DNA of 43,403 nt, taken from contig NCSJ02000344.1 in assembly GCA_002812745.2 (NCBI GenBank), positions 1-43,403 on the forward strand, in the 5' to 3' direction. The position numbers were made by a program, and so were the translations under genes. Origin of the DNA: Scytalidium lignicola. Lineage: Eukaryota; Ascomycota; Leotiomycetes. A model generated the notes under the pieces. It was not told the origin of the DNA. It was given only the letters and a program-made list of their open reading frames with translations, and made no database searches. Every line of letters starts with the position of its first letter. Position 1 is the stretch's first letter. Below are positions 20,025 through 30,622 of the stretch, one piece after another.

Positions 20025-21048
20025 CTTGATGGCTCTAAACTTGAGTTACCACAAACCAAAGGAAGAGGTAGTGTCCTATGGAACAAATTGTTCTAGAAAC
20101 ACGAATGCGAGGCCCGTGAAGAAGATATCTAGAAGGGCGTGATCACAACTGTTCAATTATTGGAATGGTATATTTCTTATAGTACATATAAAATTGCCTA
20201 TGATAGTAAGGAAAAGGAAAGGATTTGATATTAATAAATAGGGCCGTAGTACTGCTAGATAAGTTAATTACCCCGAGCCTCGGATGGATGTGAGCTTGTT
20301 GACTTTCTGTGGGCCTGTGGGGTAAGAAGCACGCATGGGGTTGACTCCGGTCGTCGGATTTCCATCCAATTAGAGAGCGGATTGCCGAGCTCTAACCGCA
20401 AATAGCCGCGGAAGCCTTCTGGAAGACGAGGCTGGCAGTTTGCCTTCAGACATTGGACTCGAGGCTGAGAAACATGTGGTCAGGCCATCCTACGGACGAA
20501 TGGAGGGCTGGATTTCTACGGTTACGAAATCTCTTGATAAGGTAAATAATACTTATTGTGGTTCTGAAGACCAAGTCTTGTAATAATGTGATTACGGGGA
20601 AAGCTGGACTCCTAGCGGGGAGGGATTAATGTCTCGCCGTCGTAAAAACGTAGGAGAAATTTACTTATTACGGAAAATGTGAACTCAACAAGGCTTTGAG
20701 AAGTATCACATAAAACATCTATCACCAATCCATCAATGTAGCCGCGAAATTATTCTAATTCAAAGGATTTTTCATTTCCCCATGAGCGAGATGCCAGACG
20801 AAAGCTATACACAGACGAGTTTTTCTGCTCCATCAGCACTCTTTTCCGATGCAGCACGCCTCCAATCCATGCGTTGTTTAATGTTGAACCAAGCCCTGGG
20901 ATCTTCCCATGTCAGGTCGAACAGAGCATTGTCAGTGTTGTCGCAGAGGCNAAAAAAAAAGAACAAATGAACAAACCCAACCAATCCCCAATCGGCCTAT
21001 TTCCGGAACATGAGCACCAAGACGAAACAATTAAGTATCGAAAAAGTT
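20025..21048. other. Intergenic between acyl-CoA synthetase and RPL16
   Basis: Promoter of the minus-strand synthetase (right of 20024) and 3' region of RPL16 (left of 21049). No further gene seen. An N stands at 20951 before an A run. Confidence 0.4.
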
Positions 21049-22014
21049 CTAGTAGCCGTACTCCGCCAACTGCTTCTTGGTCTTGTCGTCCACCTTCGCG
21101 CTCGCCTTGGCATCCGACAATTGTTTTCGGGCAACCTTCTTGCGTTGGTAGTATGCAGCACCCTTGACCTTCCGTCTCTCCTCAAGTCTATATTTCAGCT
21201 GTCAGCATGCCATCCGAAATCCCACAGTGGATTGTCCAATCCAACTAACCTTGCAACAACATCTTGGTACTTCCAGCCGACCTCATGGCTCAGTCTACCA
21301 ACTGTGCAGTACTTTCGGCCGGGCTTCAATCTCAATACTCTCAGAGCTTGTGGGACAACAACTCTCTTAACTTTGTCATATGGTGGTGGCACACCCTCGA
21401 AGACCTTCAGTCTCTCCATAGCAGCGGCACCACGGGCAGTCTTGTGAGGAATCATTCCACGGACGGTCTTGTAGAAGATTCTTGAAGGAGCACGGAAATG
21501 GAAGGGACCTGTATATCCAGTTAGTTATCTCAGTCCTTCCCATGTCAACAATCGAGAGATGCAATTCTCCCTATTTGATCTGCCTACTGACCTCCTCGGG
21601 TTGGGTTATATCTTGTCATCTTTCTGAGGTATGCATGGTACTTCACTAAAATCGTAATTATGTTAGCCATCTGTTCAACCTTGAATTTCCCGGCCACGCC
21701 AATGATCTCTCCACTGATCCAATGCTCGAATAACCCAAATAAATCGTGGTACACATACGCTTTGCACGGAAGAACTCCCCAGAGATGTTCAGGGCCTCGC
21801 ATCGCACAACGACGATCTTTTGGCCGTTGAGCAGCTGCTTAGCAACTGTACTGGCCAGCCGACCAAGGAGGTGACCCTTGCCATCAATCGTGATCTGTAT
21901 AGAGAAACCCAATGTCAGTCCTCCATCCATAGACTGAGACCATGTTCTTTGATCTAGATCGCCAAACTTTCATCCATCAAGATTGAGACTTACGACTGGC
22001 TCAAAGGTCGACAT
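21049..22014 (-). CDS. RPL16: 60S ribosomal protein uL13 (L16/L13a)
   Basis: Five exons on the minus strand: 21994-22014, 21759-21894, 21592-21645, 21250-21508 and 21049-21187. They sum to 609 nt, giving 202 residues, the standard length. The first exon is only seven codons (MSTFEPV), typical of ribosomal protein genes, followed by [57 protein letters not shown] and the C-terminal [17 protein letters not shown]. It is part of the large subunit near the exit side. All introns are GT..AG. A strong 11-bp-arm inverted repeat is found about 190-220 bp upstream (22204-22233) and could be a promoter element. The ATG at 22014 is fixed by the conserved N-terminal peptide. Confidence 0.97.
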
Positions 22015-22203
22015 CCTGTCCTGCTTCACCGAGAAATGAGAAGGCTGTGTCGGAAGGGTATCGGTGATCCTCTACCTTCGTGATGGTGGAGGGCTGTCGA
22101 TTTTGTCGATTGTCGTCTTGGTTCAACTTCAACCTCGAAGTTGCAATACTCTTGTGGTAGTGTTGAGGGTAGACGCTAGCGCGNTTTTTAGCCGAACGGG
22201 AGC

Positions 22204-22233
22204 CGCAGTCAGGGCTAACAAACCCTGACTGCG
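22204..22233. promoter_or_regulatory. Perfect inverted repeat upstream of RPL16
   Basis: Arms CGCAGTCAGGG (22204-22214) and CCCTGACTGCG (22223-22233) around an 8-nt loop. It lies about 190 bp upstream of the RPL16 ATG. CAGTCA and AACCCT-like words are reminiscent of the HomolD/HomolE-type boxes of fungal ribosomal protein promoters, but the match is partial, so this assignment is inference. Confidence 0.45.
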
Positions 22234-22848
22234 AAATCAAAAAGTATATTCCAAATTCAAAGTCACACTGAGATGGTGATATGGCCACTCTTTTCCTAAT
22301 GAATTAAATTATGCCCTAATTTCAATACCGCTTAGGATTATTCCAATTTCGAGACCTCAGTATTTTTCAACAAGCTGTGCTTGTAAACCCCTTAGCCACA
22401 GAAAAAACACATTCCAATCTTTTGAAGCCTAAAAAGCAAGGCATATATATCAGAAGTGTGGCTGATGGACCCAGTCCCTCAAAATCCAACATTGAAGATC
22501 ATTTGTCAGAAGACCATGAGTGCTTAAAGCAAGATATAATTAACAACAGAGAAACGNAAAAAAGAATGAGGGGCCACAATGACGTGTCGATAAAGGAGCT
22601 GAGAGAATGTCCAATTATACAATGCTCAAGTTCCTTCCAATTGAGCAATCGCCGCCATATCCGCTCTATGAATATGATGACCCACGCCATGCTAATAAAC
22701 TGCTTCTGAATGCAAGCAAACATCTTTCATGCATGTTTCAAGAACCAAGAACTAAAAGTCAAACTTCGATGATAATGCCATTGACACATACCACACATCG
22801 AGCCAAGCAAATTCGTAACGTCTCGGACCCTACTCTAGGGGTATATCA
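22234..22848. other. Intergenic between RPL16 and UBL-BAG gene
   Basis: Upstream DNA of RPL16 and 3' flank of the BAG gene. Two N characters (22184 just outside, 22557 inside) interrupt A/T runs. Open frames here are short and without protein character. Confidence 0.4.
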
Positions 22849-23994
22849 TTACCGCCCATTAGCAGTGTCAAGTTCATGTAATATAGCCTGTGCTTCTCGA
22901 ACAAGCTCCTTTCTTCTCTGTCTTGCTGAATCATCTCCATCCGTCACCACAGCATCTAGCTTCAACAAGGCGTCGTTCATTATTATTTCGGATAACTTCG
23001 CATGCTCGAACTGTTTCTTCTTTTCCTCGGTAGGGGGTGATTTGATGAATTTCTTACATACTGGTAGGATATTATCGTGGAAGTGATTTGCAATGGCCTC
23101 TAGCTTGTCCATAGGAGTCCTAAGGATGGCTGGTGAAGGCGACGCAGTTCGAGGACTGCCTGTGTAAGATGAGCTTGCTGGAGGAGACAGATTCGGATCA
23201 CTACCCTTCTTCTTCTTGTTCTTCTTTGATTTTGAGTTGCGCTTCTTCTTAGTCTGCTCCTCTTGTTGGATATCCTCACTCCGACCATCTGAATCATCGC
23301 CACTGGTAATGGGGATTTCCGTTACAGTACATAATATCTCCGACTGGTTTTTCAGGTTATAATCTCGGCATGGCGCATAGTCATCCTTCAATATCCGCCC
23401 CTTGTATACCAATCTCATCTTCGTTCCGCTAGGGAGGTCTAAGACAGCAGCGACTCGTTCTTTTACATCTCGTACTTGCAACTTGCCTTCCCCAATGCTG
23501 TATGCCGGGAACCTGATGGGATATGTGGCACCTTTGTGCTTGATCAAGAGAAGGTCATCTTCAACCGATGATGGAGTATATACTGGTCTGTTCTGTGGAT
23601 CATAAGTTCTGCTAGGTTCCTGGAGATCTTGCGATGTGATATAGGAGAAGTCATCGTCTGTAATCGTGGGGACTGAGGCTTCGTATTGCCTCGAGCTGAA
23701 CGGCGATATACGGGTGCTATTCCTTCCCCAGATGCTAGATCCCCAGCGGCTCATTGAGACCGTAGCTGCTATAATGAGAAGGAGACTGCCTAGAAGGGCA
23801 GTTGGCGAGAGTGTGTCGAGATTGGCGTATGTCGCAACAGAGTTGAAGTACTTCTGAACAGGTAAGGGTAGCTGGAGATAAGCCTTGTGAAGCTGCACTA
23901 ACGCAATCTCGACGTAGCTCTGAAGAGAGTCAGGAAGGTGCTCTGTTATGGAAGACAGTGTAGCACCTTTCGATGCCACCGCGCTGGAAGCCAC
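22849..23994 (-). CDS. Membrane-anchored UBL-BAG co-chaperone
   Basis: A single exon of 381 residues. A hydrophobic segment at about 65-81 (ALLGSLLLIIAATVSM) probably anchors it in a membrane. A ubiquitin-like domain follows at about 155-225 (YPIRFPAYSIGEGKLQVRDV to KNQSEILCTV), then a Lys-rich nuclear-signal-like stretch near 250-265 and a C-terminal BAG domain at about 295-378 (MDKLEAIANHFHDNILPVCK through LVREAQAILHELD). BAG domains bind the Hsp70 nucleotide-binding domain and act as nucleotide exchange factors; with a UBL they can link Hsp70 to the proteasome. The arrangement matches fungal Bag1-type proteins and, for the TM, recalls yeast Snl1. The start at 23994 gives a continuous frame with no upstream in-frame extension noted. 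Confidence 0.9.
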   Translation of the reverse strand: MASSAVASKGATLSSITEHLPDSLQSYVEIALVQLHKAYLQLPLPVQKYFNSVATYANLDTLSPTALLGSLLLIIAATVSMSRWGSSIWGRNSTRISPFSSRQYEASVPTITDDDFSYITSQDLQEPSRTYDPQNRPVYTPSSVEDDLLLIKHKGATYPIRFPAYSIGEGKLQVRDVKERVAAVLDLPSGTKMRLVYKGRILKDDYAPCRDYNLKNQSEILCTVTEIPITSGDDSDGRSEDIQQEEQTKKKRNSKSKKNKKKKGSDPNLSPPASSSYTGSPRTASPSPAILRTPMDKLEAIANHFHDNILPVCKKFIKSPPTEEKKKQFEHAKLSEIIMNDALLKLDAVVTDGDDSARQRRKELVREAQAILHELDTANGR

Positions 23995-24412
23995 CTTGCC
24001 TGATTTCCTAGAGCCCTTGTATAGGACTACCTTACTACCTCACTACCTTCGCTCTCAGTACCTAGGGTTAGGGGGGGGCGTATAGGAGGATTGGAGGATT
24101 GGAGGCTGGATTGGGATACAAGATGGAATTCGTGATGCTGTCGATGCACAACAAAATCTGGACCGCCTTACGTACGAAGCGAGGAATGGCTGGGGATAAT
24201 TCGGAAGTGTGGAATCACAACCCTTAGAGAATCATGGAGATCGATATCGGATAAGCAAAACTTTATTCTGACATACGCAATTGTGGCAATATACAACAAT
24301 TGAGGCAGTCTTGCACAAAGAAATGGAATCATTCATGTTATTCCAAATACCATCAAATATCACCCACCAGGATGCCAGCAAATCGTGCAGGCACTTTGTC
24401 ATCAAGGGTGTC
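23995..24412. other. Intergenic, promoter of UBL-BAG gene
   Basis: Upstream region of the minus-strand BAG gene, ending at the MITE-like element. It contains agggttaggggggggcg at 24064-24080, a Rap1/Tbf1-like or G-rich word, and a short duplicated ggaggattgg unit near 24086-24105. Confidence 0.4.
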
Positions 24413-24840
24413 AAGCCTTAGTAATTCCCGGTCCTATCAGCCATCCAGTCCCACCGGCGACCAAAATTTACCGCAAAATTCATCAAAACCACACCTAGCA
24501 ATCTCAACGACGACGTTTTAAGTATAATTAGAGGATTAAATTCAGTCATTTGCTCATTATTAAACAAGAGGATGAGTGTTGGTATAATTGACATTTGTAG
24601 TTATTATTGTATGCTGAAATGGCCTTATATTTCAGGCTAATAACAGATTTAACCATATTGTGAATGGTTTACAAATCCAATATCCTAATTTTTAATATAA
24701 ATCTAATTATATTAGCTTAATTCTAAATTTTGAAATTAAAATCTGATGTAGTTGTTGAGATTGCTAGGGTGTGGTTTTGATGAATTTTGCGGTAAATTTT
24801 GGTCGCCGGTGGGACTGGGCCGGGAATTACGTTAAGGCTT
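24413..24840. mobile_element. MITE-like inverted-repeat element, 428 bp
   Basis: Left arm from 24413 (AAGCCTTAGTAATTCCCGG) to about 24512 and right arm 24751-24840 are reverse complements over about 90 bp. The arms share CAGTCCCACCGGCGACCAAA and TTTACCGCAAAATTCATCAA. The left arm has about 13 extra bases after CCCGG and lacks two bases near the tip. The 240-bp centre is AT-rich and has no coding frame. Size, arms and AT core fit a non-autonomous DNA transposon. I did not find a clear target-site duplication, so the outer limits are uncertain by several bases. It lies between the BAG gene and glutaredoxin, without interrupting either. Confidence 0.8.
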
Positions 24841-25107
24841 AAATCCCGATAGCATGCGTCATAATGCTATTCCAGAACATCATTCTTCGGGTGCGCTTGC
24901 AGCCCGATAGTGTAAGCCGCCTCACCAATCAATCTAGATACATATCACAAATCTCAGGGTAGTTGCGATCGTGTGCATATATAACCCCTCAGTTCTCCAC
25001 ACCACAAAACCACCTCTATACAGTATTCGACGCAAGTCACCAAATCGCCCAACATTTCATTCCTACGCAGATTCTTCGGTTCTACCCCGACCAACCCAGC
25101 AAGCATC

Positions 25108-25532
25108 ATGGCTGCGAAGGCTAAGGCTCTTTCTATCATCGACGAGAACGCTGTTGGTACGCAATATACCTTATGTCATTAGCAGAGTGTGTCGCATGCT
25201 AATACTTTCCTATAGCTGTCTTCAGCAAATCCTGGTGCCCGTATTGCAAAGCCACCAAGGCCCTTTTGAACGACCTTGGCGCTAAATACTACACCATTGA
25301 ACTCGATCAAGTTGGTAAGTTTTCTAGAGATTTTCAACTTAACTATAGATAAGTGCTAACAATCGAATTCACAGATGATGGAGCTGAAATTCAGGATGCT
25401 CTCACAGAAATCTCTGGACAGAGATCGGTTCCTAACATCTATATCAAGAAGCAACATATCGGAGGAAACTCAGACCTTCAGGCGAAGAAAGCTGAACTCC
25501 CAAATCTGTTGAAGAATGCAGGTGCTTTGTAA
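25108..25532 (+). CDS. Dithiol glutaredoxin
   Basis: Three exons, 25108-25156, 25216-25314 and 25375-25532, give 101 residues with consistent phase-1 introns (donors gtacgc and gtaagt). The CPYC active site is at residues 24-27 (SKSWCPYCKATK), the cis-Pro loop is RSVPNIYI, and GGNSDL is the glutathione-binding tail motif. It reduces disulfides and glutathionylated proteins using GSH. No extension beyond the glutaredoxin fold precedes the active site, so it is probably cytosolic. It faces convergently the AIM18 gene at 25660. Confidence 0.95.
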
Positions 25533-25659
25533 AGACGCTTAATGCGCAAATCAGCGGCATATCATTAGCATATAGAGATGCAAGATAAAATAGATGATAC
25601 CATAGCCATGTATGCCATTATAAATTATGAAATTCCTACAATTGAGTGATATACAGGTT

Positions 25660-26844
25660 TTATACATGAACTTGACCTACTTGCGTGGCCACAGTTCCAA
25701 CTGGCCGCTCCACATATTCCAGGACGCCATCAATTATGCTTTGACGTGCGCCTTCACTAGCTACCGTCTTGCCACCTAAGTAGTTTAACCACAAAACTCT
25801 CGATATCCTCTCATCAGTGACTTCTCCGAGTCTTTGAGGTCCATTCTTTCCATCATCATACCATATTGCGAGTTTGCCCTTCGGGTTCTTCGATAGTATC
25901 AACTCCTTCTTTTGTGGTACGCTGCCTCTATTGAATAATATCTTGAAATCATTAAGCGCGGTTCCAAATGATTCGTCTCCAAATTCTTCCTTGTTTTTCT
26001 GCGCCCTGGCCGTTATAGACCTGACCCATCCATCCCTTAGGTGATGAAAGTCTGTATTCCTAGTGGGGACAATTCTTAGTAACATCCGACAACCGCTTTT
26101 CTTTATGATGTCGTTCCAGATCTCGTCGCTTTTCACGGGATCAGATAATGCTGCTTTCAGACTCTCCCTTTCTGTAGAAATAAGAGTTGTAGCAACAGGA
26201 TTGATCTCCCGGACTAATGATTCTTGTAAGGCCGCAATGTCGTCCGTAGCAACATACATGCCAACAACATAGACTTGGAGCCCCAAGAAACTGACAGTGC
26301 GGATACCCAGCCCCATTAATTGGTATTCAACGGTAATGTCCGTTCCGCTATTATCAGACATTACGATACCACTCTCATCATCGTAGAATTCCAGATACCG
26401 AGGGAATGTTGGTACAGTACTCGTTCCAGTCTCTACCACATCAGGCACCTCTTCAGGTTCTTCTCCCAATTTCTGCACAACCACCTTTCGCTCGCGACCT
26501 AACACAACCATGGGATCATCTGCCCGCTTTCCGCTGTCCATCTTCGCAGGCTTGGGGGGTAGCTCAACAGAGGTAGCTGTCACCCATACTGCTATCATTC
26601 CAAGAATGAAACCAGCTCCTGCATAGTATGAGCGTCTCTTATAGTATGCTCGACGTTCAGCCTCAAGACGTTGGAGGGTAATTGGGTCAATGTCCTCTGG
26701 AGTTTGCTTAGTGATGTCATTGAGGAATGATCGTGAAGTGAAACGACGGCAGCGCAAGGTTTGGCGACTAGAAACTAATAGTCGTCGTTGCGATTGGGCT
26801 GAGAACTGGCGCAAAGCGCCCAAAGAAGTCACTCGAAGACTCAT
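25660..26844 (-). CDS. AIM18: AIM18/FMP22-like mitochondrial chalcone-isomerase-fold protein
   Basis: A single exon of 394 residues. The N-terminus is rich in Arg, Ser and Leu without acidic residues (MSLRVTSLGALRQFSAQSQR, continuing to about residue 40), a mitochondrial presequence. A TM segment follows at about 76-95 (AGAGFILGMIAVWVTATS). The C-terminal domain from about 170 has YQLMGLGIRTVSFLGLQVYV, typical of the chalcone isomerase-like fold of AIM18/AIM46, and later LRIVPTRNTDFHHLRDGWVR and NPKGKLAIWYDDG. The yeast protein is mitochondrial; CHI-fold relatives bind haem or fatty acids. No enzymatic role is claimed. The 3' end faces the glutaredoxin gene with a 127-bp gap. Confidence 0.92.
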   Translation of the reverse strand: MSLRVTSLGALRQFSAQSQRRLLVSSRQTLRCRRFTSRSFLNDITKQTPEDIDPITLQRLEAERRAYYKRRSYYAGAGFILGMIAVWVTATSVELPPKPAKMDSGKRADDPMVVLGRERKVVVQKLGEEPEEVPDVVETGTSTVPTFPRYLEFYDDESGIVMSDNSGTDITVEYQLMGLGIRTVSFLGLQVYVVGMYVATDDIAALQESLVREINPVATTLISTERESLKAALSDPVKSDEIWNDIIKKSGCRMLLRIVPTRNTDFHHLRDGWVRSITARAQKNKEEFGDESFGTALNDFKILFNRGSVPQKKELILSKNPKGKLAIWYDDGKNGPQRLGEVTDERISRVLWLNYLGGKTVASEGARQSIIDGVLEYVERPVGTVATQVGQVHV

Positions 26845-27902
26845 GGTTTTCGCGAAGATGAGGATGTAGAGGACTGGTTACAGTCTTCACTGAACAGCAA
26901 AACAGTAGACAGAAATCGAACCATCTCGCTTCGCAAAATCTGGGGTAGCTTCGGGTCTGTTACTCAATAACACTACTGTATCAAAAAGGGCCTAGACTAC
27001 CTTGCAAACCCAAAGAGGAGGATCAGAAACGGCCATCTCCCAAAAGATTGATTCTTGTCCAGGAGCCATTATTTTTTTAATACGCTACATATCTCCGAAA
27101 TTGCTTTGAATAGCCATGTTCTCTGGAAGAGGATCTAGACACGCTAAGTAAATCTCTACTTGCTAAGCTGCATTTTGGCATGTTCTTTCTAAACCTAAGA
27201 AAGTCCTTAACAAAACAAGAGAAATATAGATTAGCGTCATCTTTCTGCCCAACTTCACTAACTTAGCGGGTTCTAGATAGTTAGAGAACTTGAGGGCTCT
27301 GAGGGCTACTAATATCCTTGGGTTTGGCTGCTGTTTCTTCTCTGCATTTCTGCTTATCATATTCTCTCCAGAACATTTCACCAATAATGGATTCTCAGTC
27401 TTCTGATCTCTGAGTTTGGGGTGACTGATCACGATATGTAAAGGCGTGGAATGTGAATGTGACAGCGACGTTATACAGCTCTTAAGCGAAGCCAATCAGA
27501 CAGGCTTATGCACTATACATGCCGCATCAACAATCACCACTACTGCAACCAGCTTCAAACAACCCATAATCCGTCCGATCACGAAGCATAAACTACAACG
27601 TCAGCAGCGACCACTGCGTCTCCAGCAGTCTCGGAGGTTGGTGAGTCTGGGAGCAATATCATCCAGAAGGACGGTCACCTTGAAATTAACCCAGCCTTTA
27701 AAAGGCAAGGACCTCTCTCACAAGGCTGAAAGCTTGATAATCAAAGAAGTTCACGGTCTCGGGAACAACTACCTAACGCGATATTCTCTTGCTAAGTCGA
27801 AGAGATTTATAATAACTCTAGAGGCTTACCACCCTACACATTTACGAAATCGAGACTCCTTTAACCTCTTGGCGTTGCTCTGAAATCACACGCTTCGCCT
27901 CG
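26845..27902. other. Divergent intergenic region, AIM18 and grrA promoters
   Basis: About 1 kb between divergently transcribed AIM18 and grrA. A 145-codon open frame (27446-27883) ends just before the grrA start and is low-complexity; it is probably 5' UTR. No RNA gene recognised. Confidence 0.4.
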
Positions 27903-29919
27903 ATGGCGCGGGGCACTATTCCCACGATGGCGCCCATTAATCCTCCTGCGCCATATCGATCGAGTGTCGACCCGGAAGAGGATTCGCAGTCCTCTTCCAG
28001 TAACTCTCCTGCTAGAGCCGACTATGAAGAATCAGACTTCTTTGCGGGAAATAACGACTCACAATCATCGATCGGAGTCCCAACTTTCCAAGATATGGCA
28101 GTTTCAGAAGAAGCGTGCATGTCACCAGCGGATCGTCTACCAGCGGAAGTTCTTATTGGCATATTCTCGAAACTAAGCAGTCCCCAAGATCTGCTTAACT
28201 GTATGCGTGTTTCGAAGAGATGGGCCCGAAATAGCGTGGATCTTTTATGGCACCGGCCGGCGTGTACTACATGGAACAAGCATAGCTCTATATGCAAGAC
28301 CCTATCTATGGAAAATCCATACTTTGCATACCGAGATTTCATCAAACGGCTCAATCTGGCGGCTTTGGCTGAACGAGTAAATGATGGAAGCGTCTATCCT
28401 CTGGCTGTTTGCACTAGGGTTGAGAGATTGACTTTAACAAATTGTGGAGGGCTTACAGATTCCGGATTAGGCTATCTTTTGAAAGATAGCGGCCACTTAT
28501 TAGCTTTAGATATATCTGGGGACAACCAAATCACGGAGGCATCTATGTACGCTCTAGCAGAACATTGTCGACGACTGCAAGGACTTAATATTTCTTCCTG
28601 CAAAAAGATATCAAACGAATCACTGATCCGTGTAGCTGAAAGCTGCAGATACATCAAACGGGTAATTAATTCAAAACACTTACTTGGATGATTTGCACTG
28701 ACAATACCTAGTTGAAACTAAATGATTGTGATCAACTTGAAGATGTGGCAGTTATTGCTTTTGCAGAAAACTGCCCCAATATTTTAGAGATTGATCTCCA
28801 CCAGTGCCGCCAAATCGGGAACGATCCAATCAATGCACTTCTTACACATGGACAAAGCTTACGGGAATTACGACTGGCTAATTGCGAACTCATATCAGAT
28901 ATGGCATTTCTTAGCCTTCCTCCAGGGCGTATATATGAACACTTACGGATACTCGACATGACTAGCTGTGCTCGATTGACAGACCGTGCTGTAGAGAGGA
29001 TTATCGAGGTTGCACCACGCCTGAGGAATCTGGTCTTTGCAAAGTGCAGAAATCTTACTGATGTTGCAGTCAATGCAATCAGTAAACTGGGGAAGAATCT
29101 ACACTATCTTCACCTAGGTCATTGTGGCCATGTCACGGATGCTGCTGTTATCAAACTTGTTCAGTCCTGCAATCGAATCCGTTACATCGATCTAGGATGC
29201 TGTATACATCTAACCGACATGTCTATCACCAAATTAGCCACCCTACCAAAGCTGCGGCGGATAGGCCTCGTAAAATGTTCAAATATTACAGACGAGAGCG
29301 TTTACGCATTAGCACGTAGTGGGCAAGCGAGATATAGTATGGAGCGCCGACACGGTGCTTCTCACGAGGATGCCTACCATACAGGCAGTAGTTTGGAACG
29401 AGTACATCTTAGTTACTGTACAAATTTAACTCTTCAGGTATGCTAGGAGGTTATACATTTTCTTTAAGACATCCACTGACTAGATTTGCAGAGCGTCTTC
29501 GTATTATTGAATAACTGCCAACGTCTAACGCATCTGAGCTTGACTGGTGTTCAATCGTTCCTACGAGAAGATCTCGAACAATACTGCAGAGAGGCCCCAG
29601 CAGGTCAGTTTTCTTAATCTCTTATATATGAATCCTGTATTAACATCAAGCAGAGTTTACCGAACATCAGCGCAACGTTTTCTGCGTATTTTCCGGACAA
29701 GGTGTTAATGGTCTTCGTCAATATCTGAATCGAGTGCTTAGTGAAAGTCGACCTGACGATGATTTTGATGAAGAAACTGTAGCAGCAGGAGAAGACGATC
29801 AGACAATGACAGGTATGATGAATGCCACGGCGTTGAATGCCGACGAGGAGGATGCCGATGAAGAGCTAGATGATGGCGATGGCAATGGAGCCTCTATCTA
29901 TGCTAGTGCTCCAACTTGA
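27903..29919 (+). CDS. grrA: SCF ubiquitin ligase F-box/LRR protein, GrrA/Grr1-like
   Basis: Four exons, 27903-28661, 28712-29437, 29492-29603 and 29654-29919 (introns 50, 54 and 50 bp), total 621 codons including stop. An F-box is at about 79-125 (LPAEVLIGIFSKLSSPQDLL, then CMRVSKRW), preceded by an acidic, Ser-rich tail. About a dozen Cys-containing (AMN1-type) leucine-rich repeats follow (for example LTLTNCGGLTDSGLGYL, LNISSCKKISNESLI, LHLGHCGHVTDAAVIKL). The C-terminus is a strongly acidic tail (DDDFDEETVAAGEDDQT). Grr1-type proteins select phosphorylated targets for SCF ubiquitylation in nutrient signalling and the cell cycle; in Aspergillus GrrA is needed for ascospore formation. All splice joints keep the frame. 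Confidence 0.95.
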
Positions 29920-30622
29920 AATGGTTAAGGTAACCAGAAGTGTTAACATGAGTACTGAAGCAAGCAATGTGTTATATTAGCGAACGGTGGGTATGCATAA
30001 CGGCCTAATTCCCCAATTTATGACAGATAGACAGAACCTGGTTAACAGGGCAGGGTGGGATTGTTTCCGAGGATGTTAATGGAGGGCATAATATCTCAAT
30101 GCGCAAGCATATACCAATGTACATATCTAAAGGCGTTTACTCCTGGTTTTCGTTCCTTTGGGAGACGATCAGAGACGAGTTGTTTAAGAATAGCATATAT
30201 GATCAATCGGCTTGCTAGTTTAAGCATTAGCCGTTTCCAAAGCATGAAACACTTCTAATATTGCTAAGTCCCGCGCGTGAAGGCGAGGTTAAATGTATCT
30301 CATAAATACTGTCTTCGTATCACTGAGCGTTTAATAATTATAATATTCATCATCCTACACCAATATATAACATATGACATAGCGTATACATTGTCGAAGC
30401 AGGAGATAGGAGCCTGCGTCGTAAACTCTCTCATTCTCATACAGCACGTTATTCTTTGGTATTGGTATATGGTATTTAGTCAAGCTGATTATAAATACAA
30501 AGATCCAAATAGCCAAATGGCCAACGAGGAAAAATAAAAATAATAAAAATAAAAGCCCCTGACCACGTTTATGTTTTGTTTCGTGTCGTAAGAATGAATA
30601 ACGCCCAGCGCCACCATATCCA
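29920..30622. other. Convergent intergenic region
   Basis: Shared 3' flank of grrA (+) and the Dcr2-like gene (-). AT-rich; an A-rich run with repeated aataaaa units lies at about 30532-30552. No gene recognised. Confidence 0.45.

Noticed and set aside
22377..22709. 110-codon frame with an N inside
   Set aside because: AT-rich intergenic translation without recognisable features, interrupted by an ambiguous base.
24064..24080. Possible interstitial telomere repeat (agggttaggggggg)
   Set aside because: Only one TTAGGG unit is present. It is more likely a G-rich promoter word of the BAG gene.
27446..27883. 145-codon open frame upstream of grrA
   Set aside because: Low-complexity, Thr/Gln/Arg-rich translation with no domain character. 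It ends 19 bp before the grrA ATG and is more likely 5' UTR.
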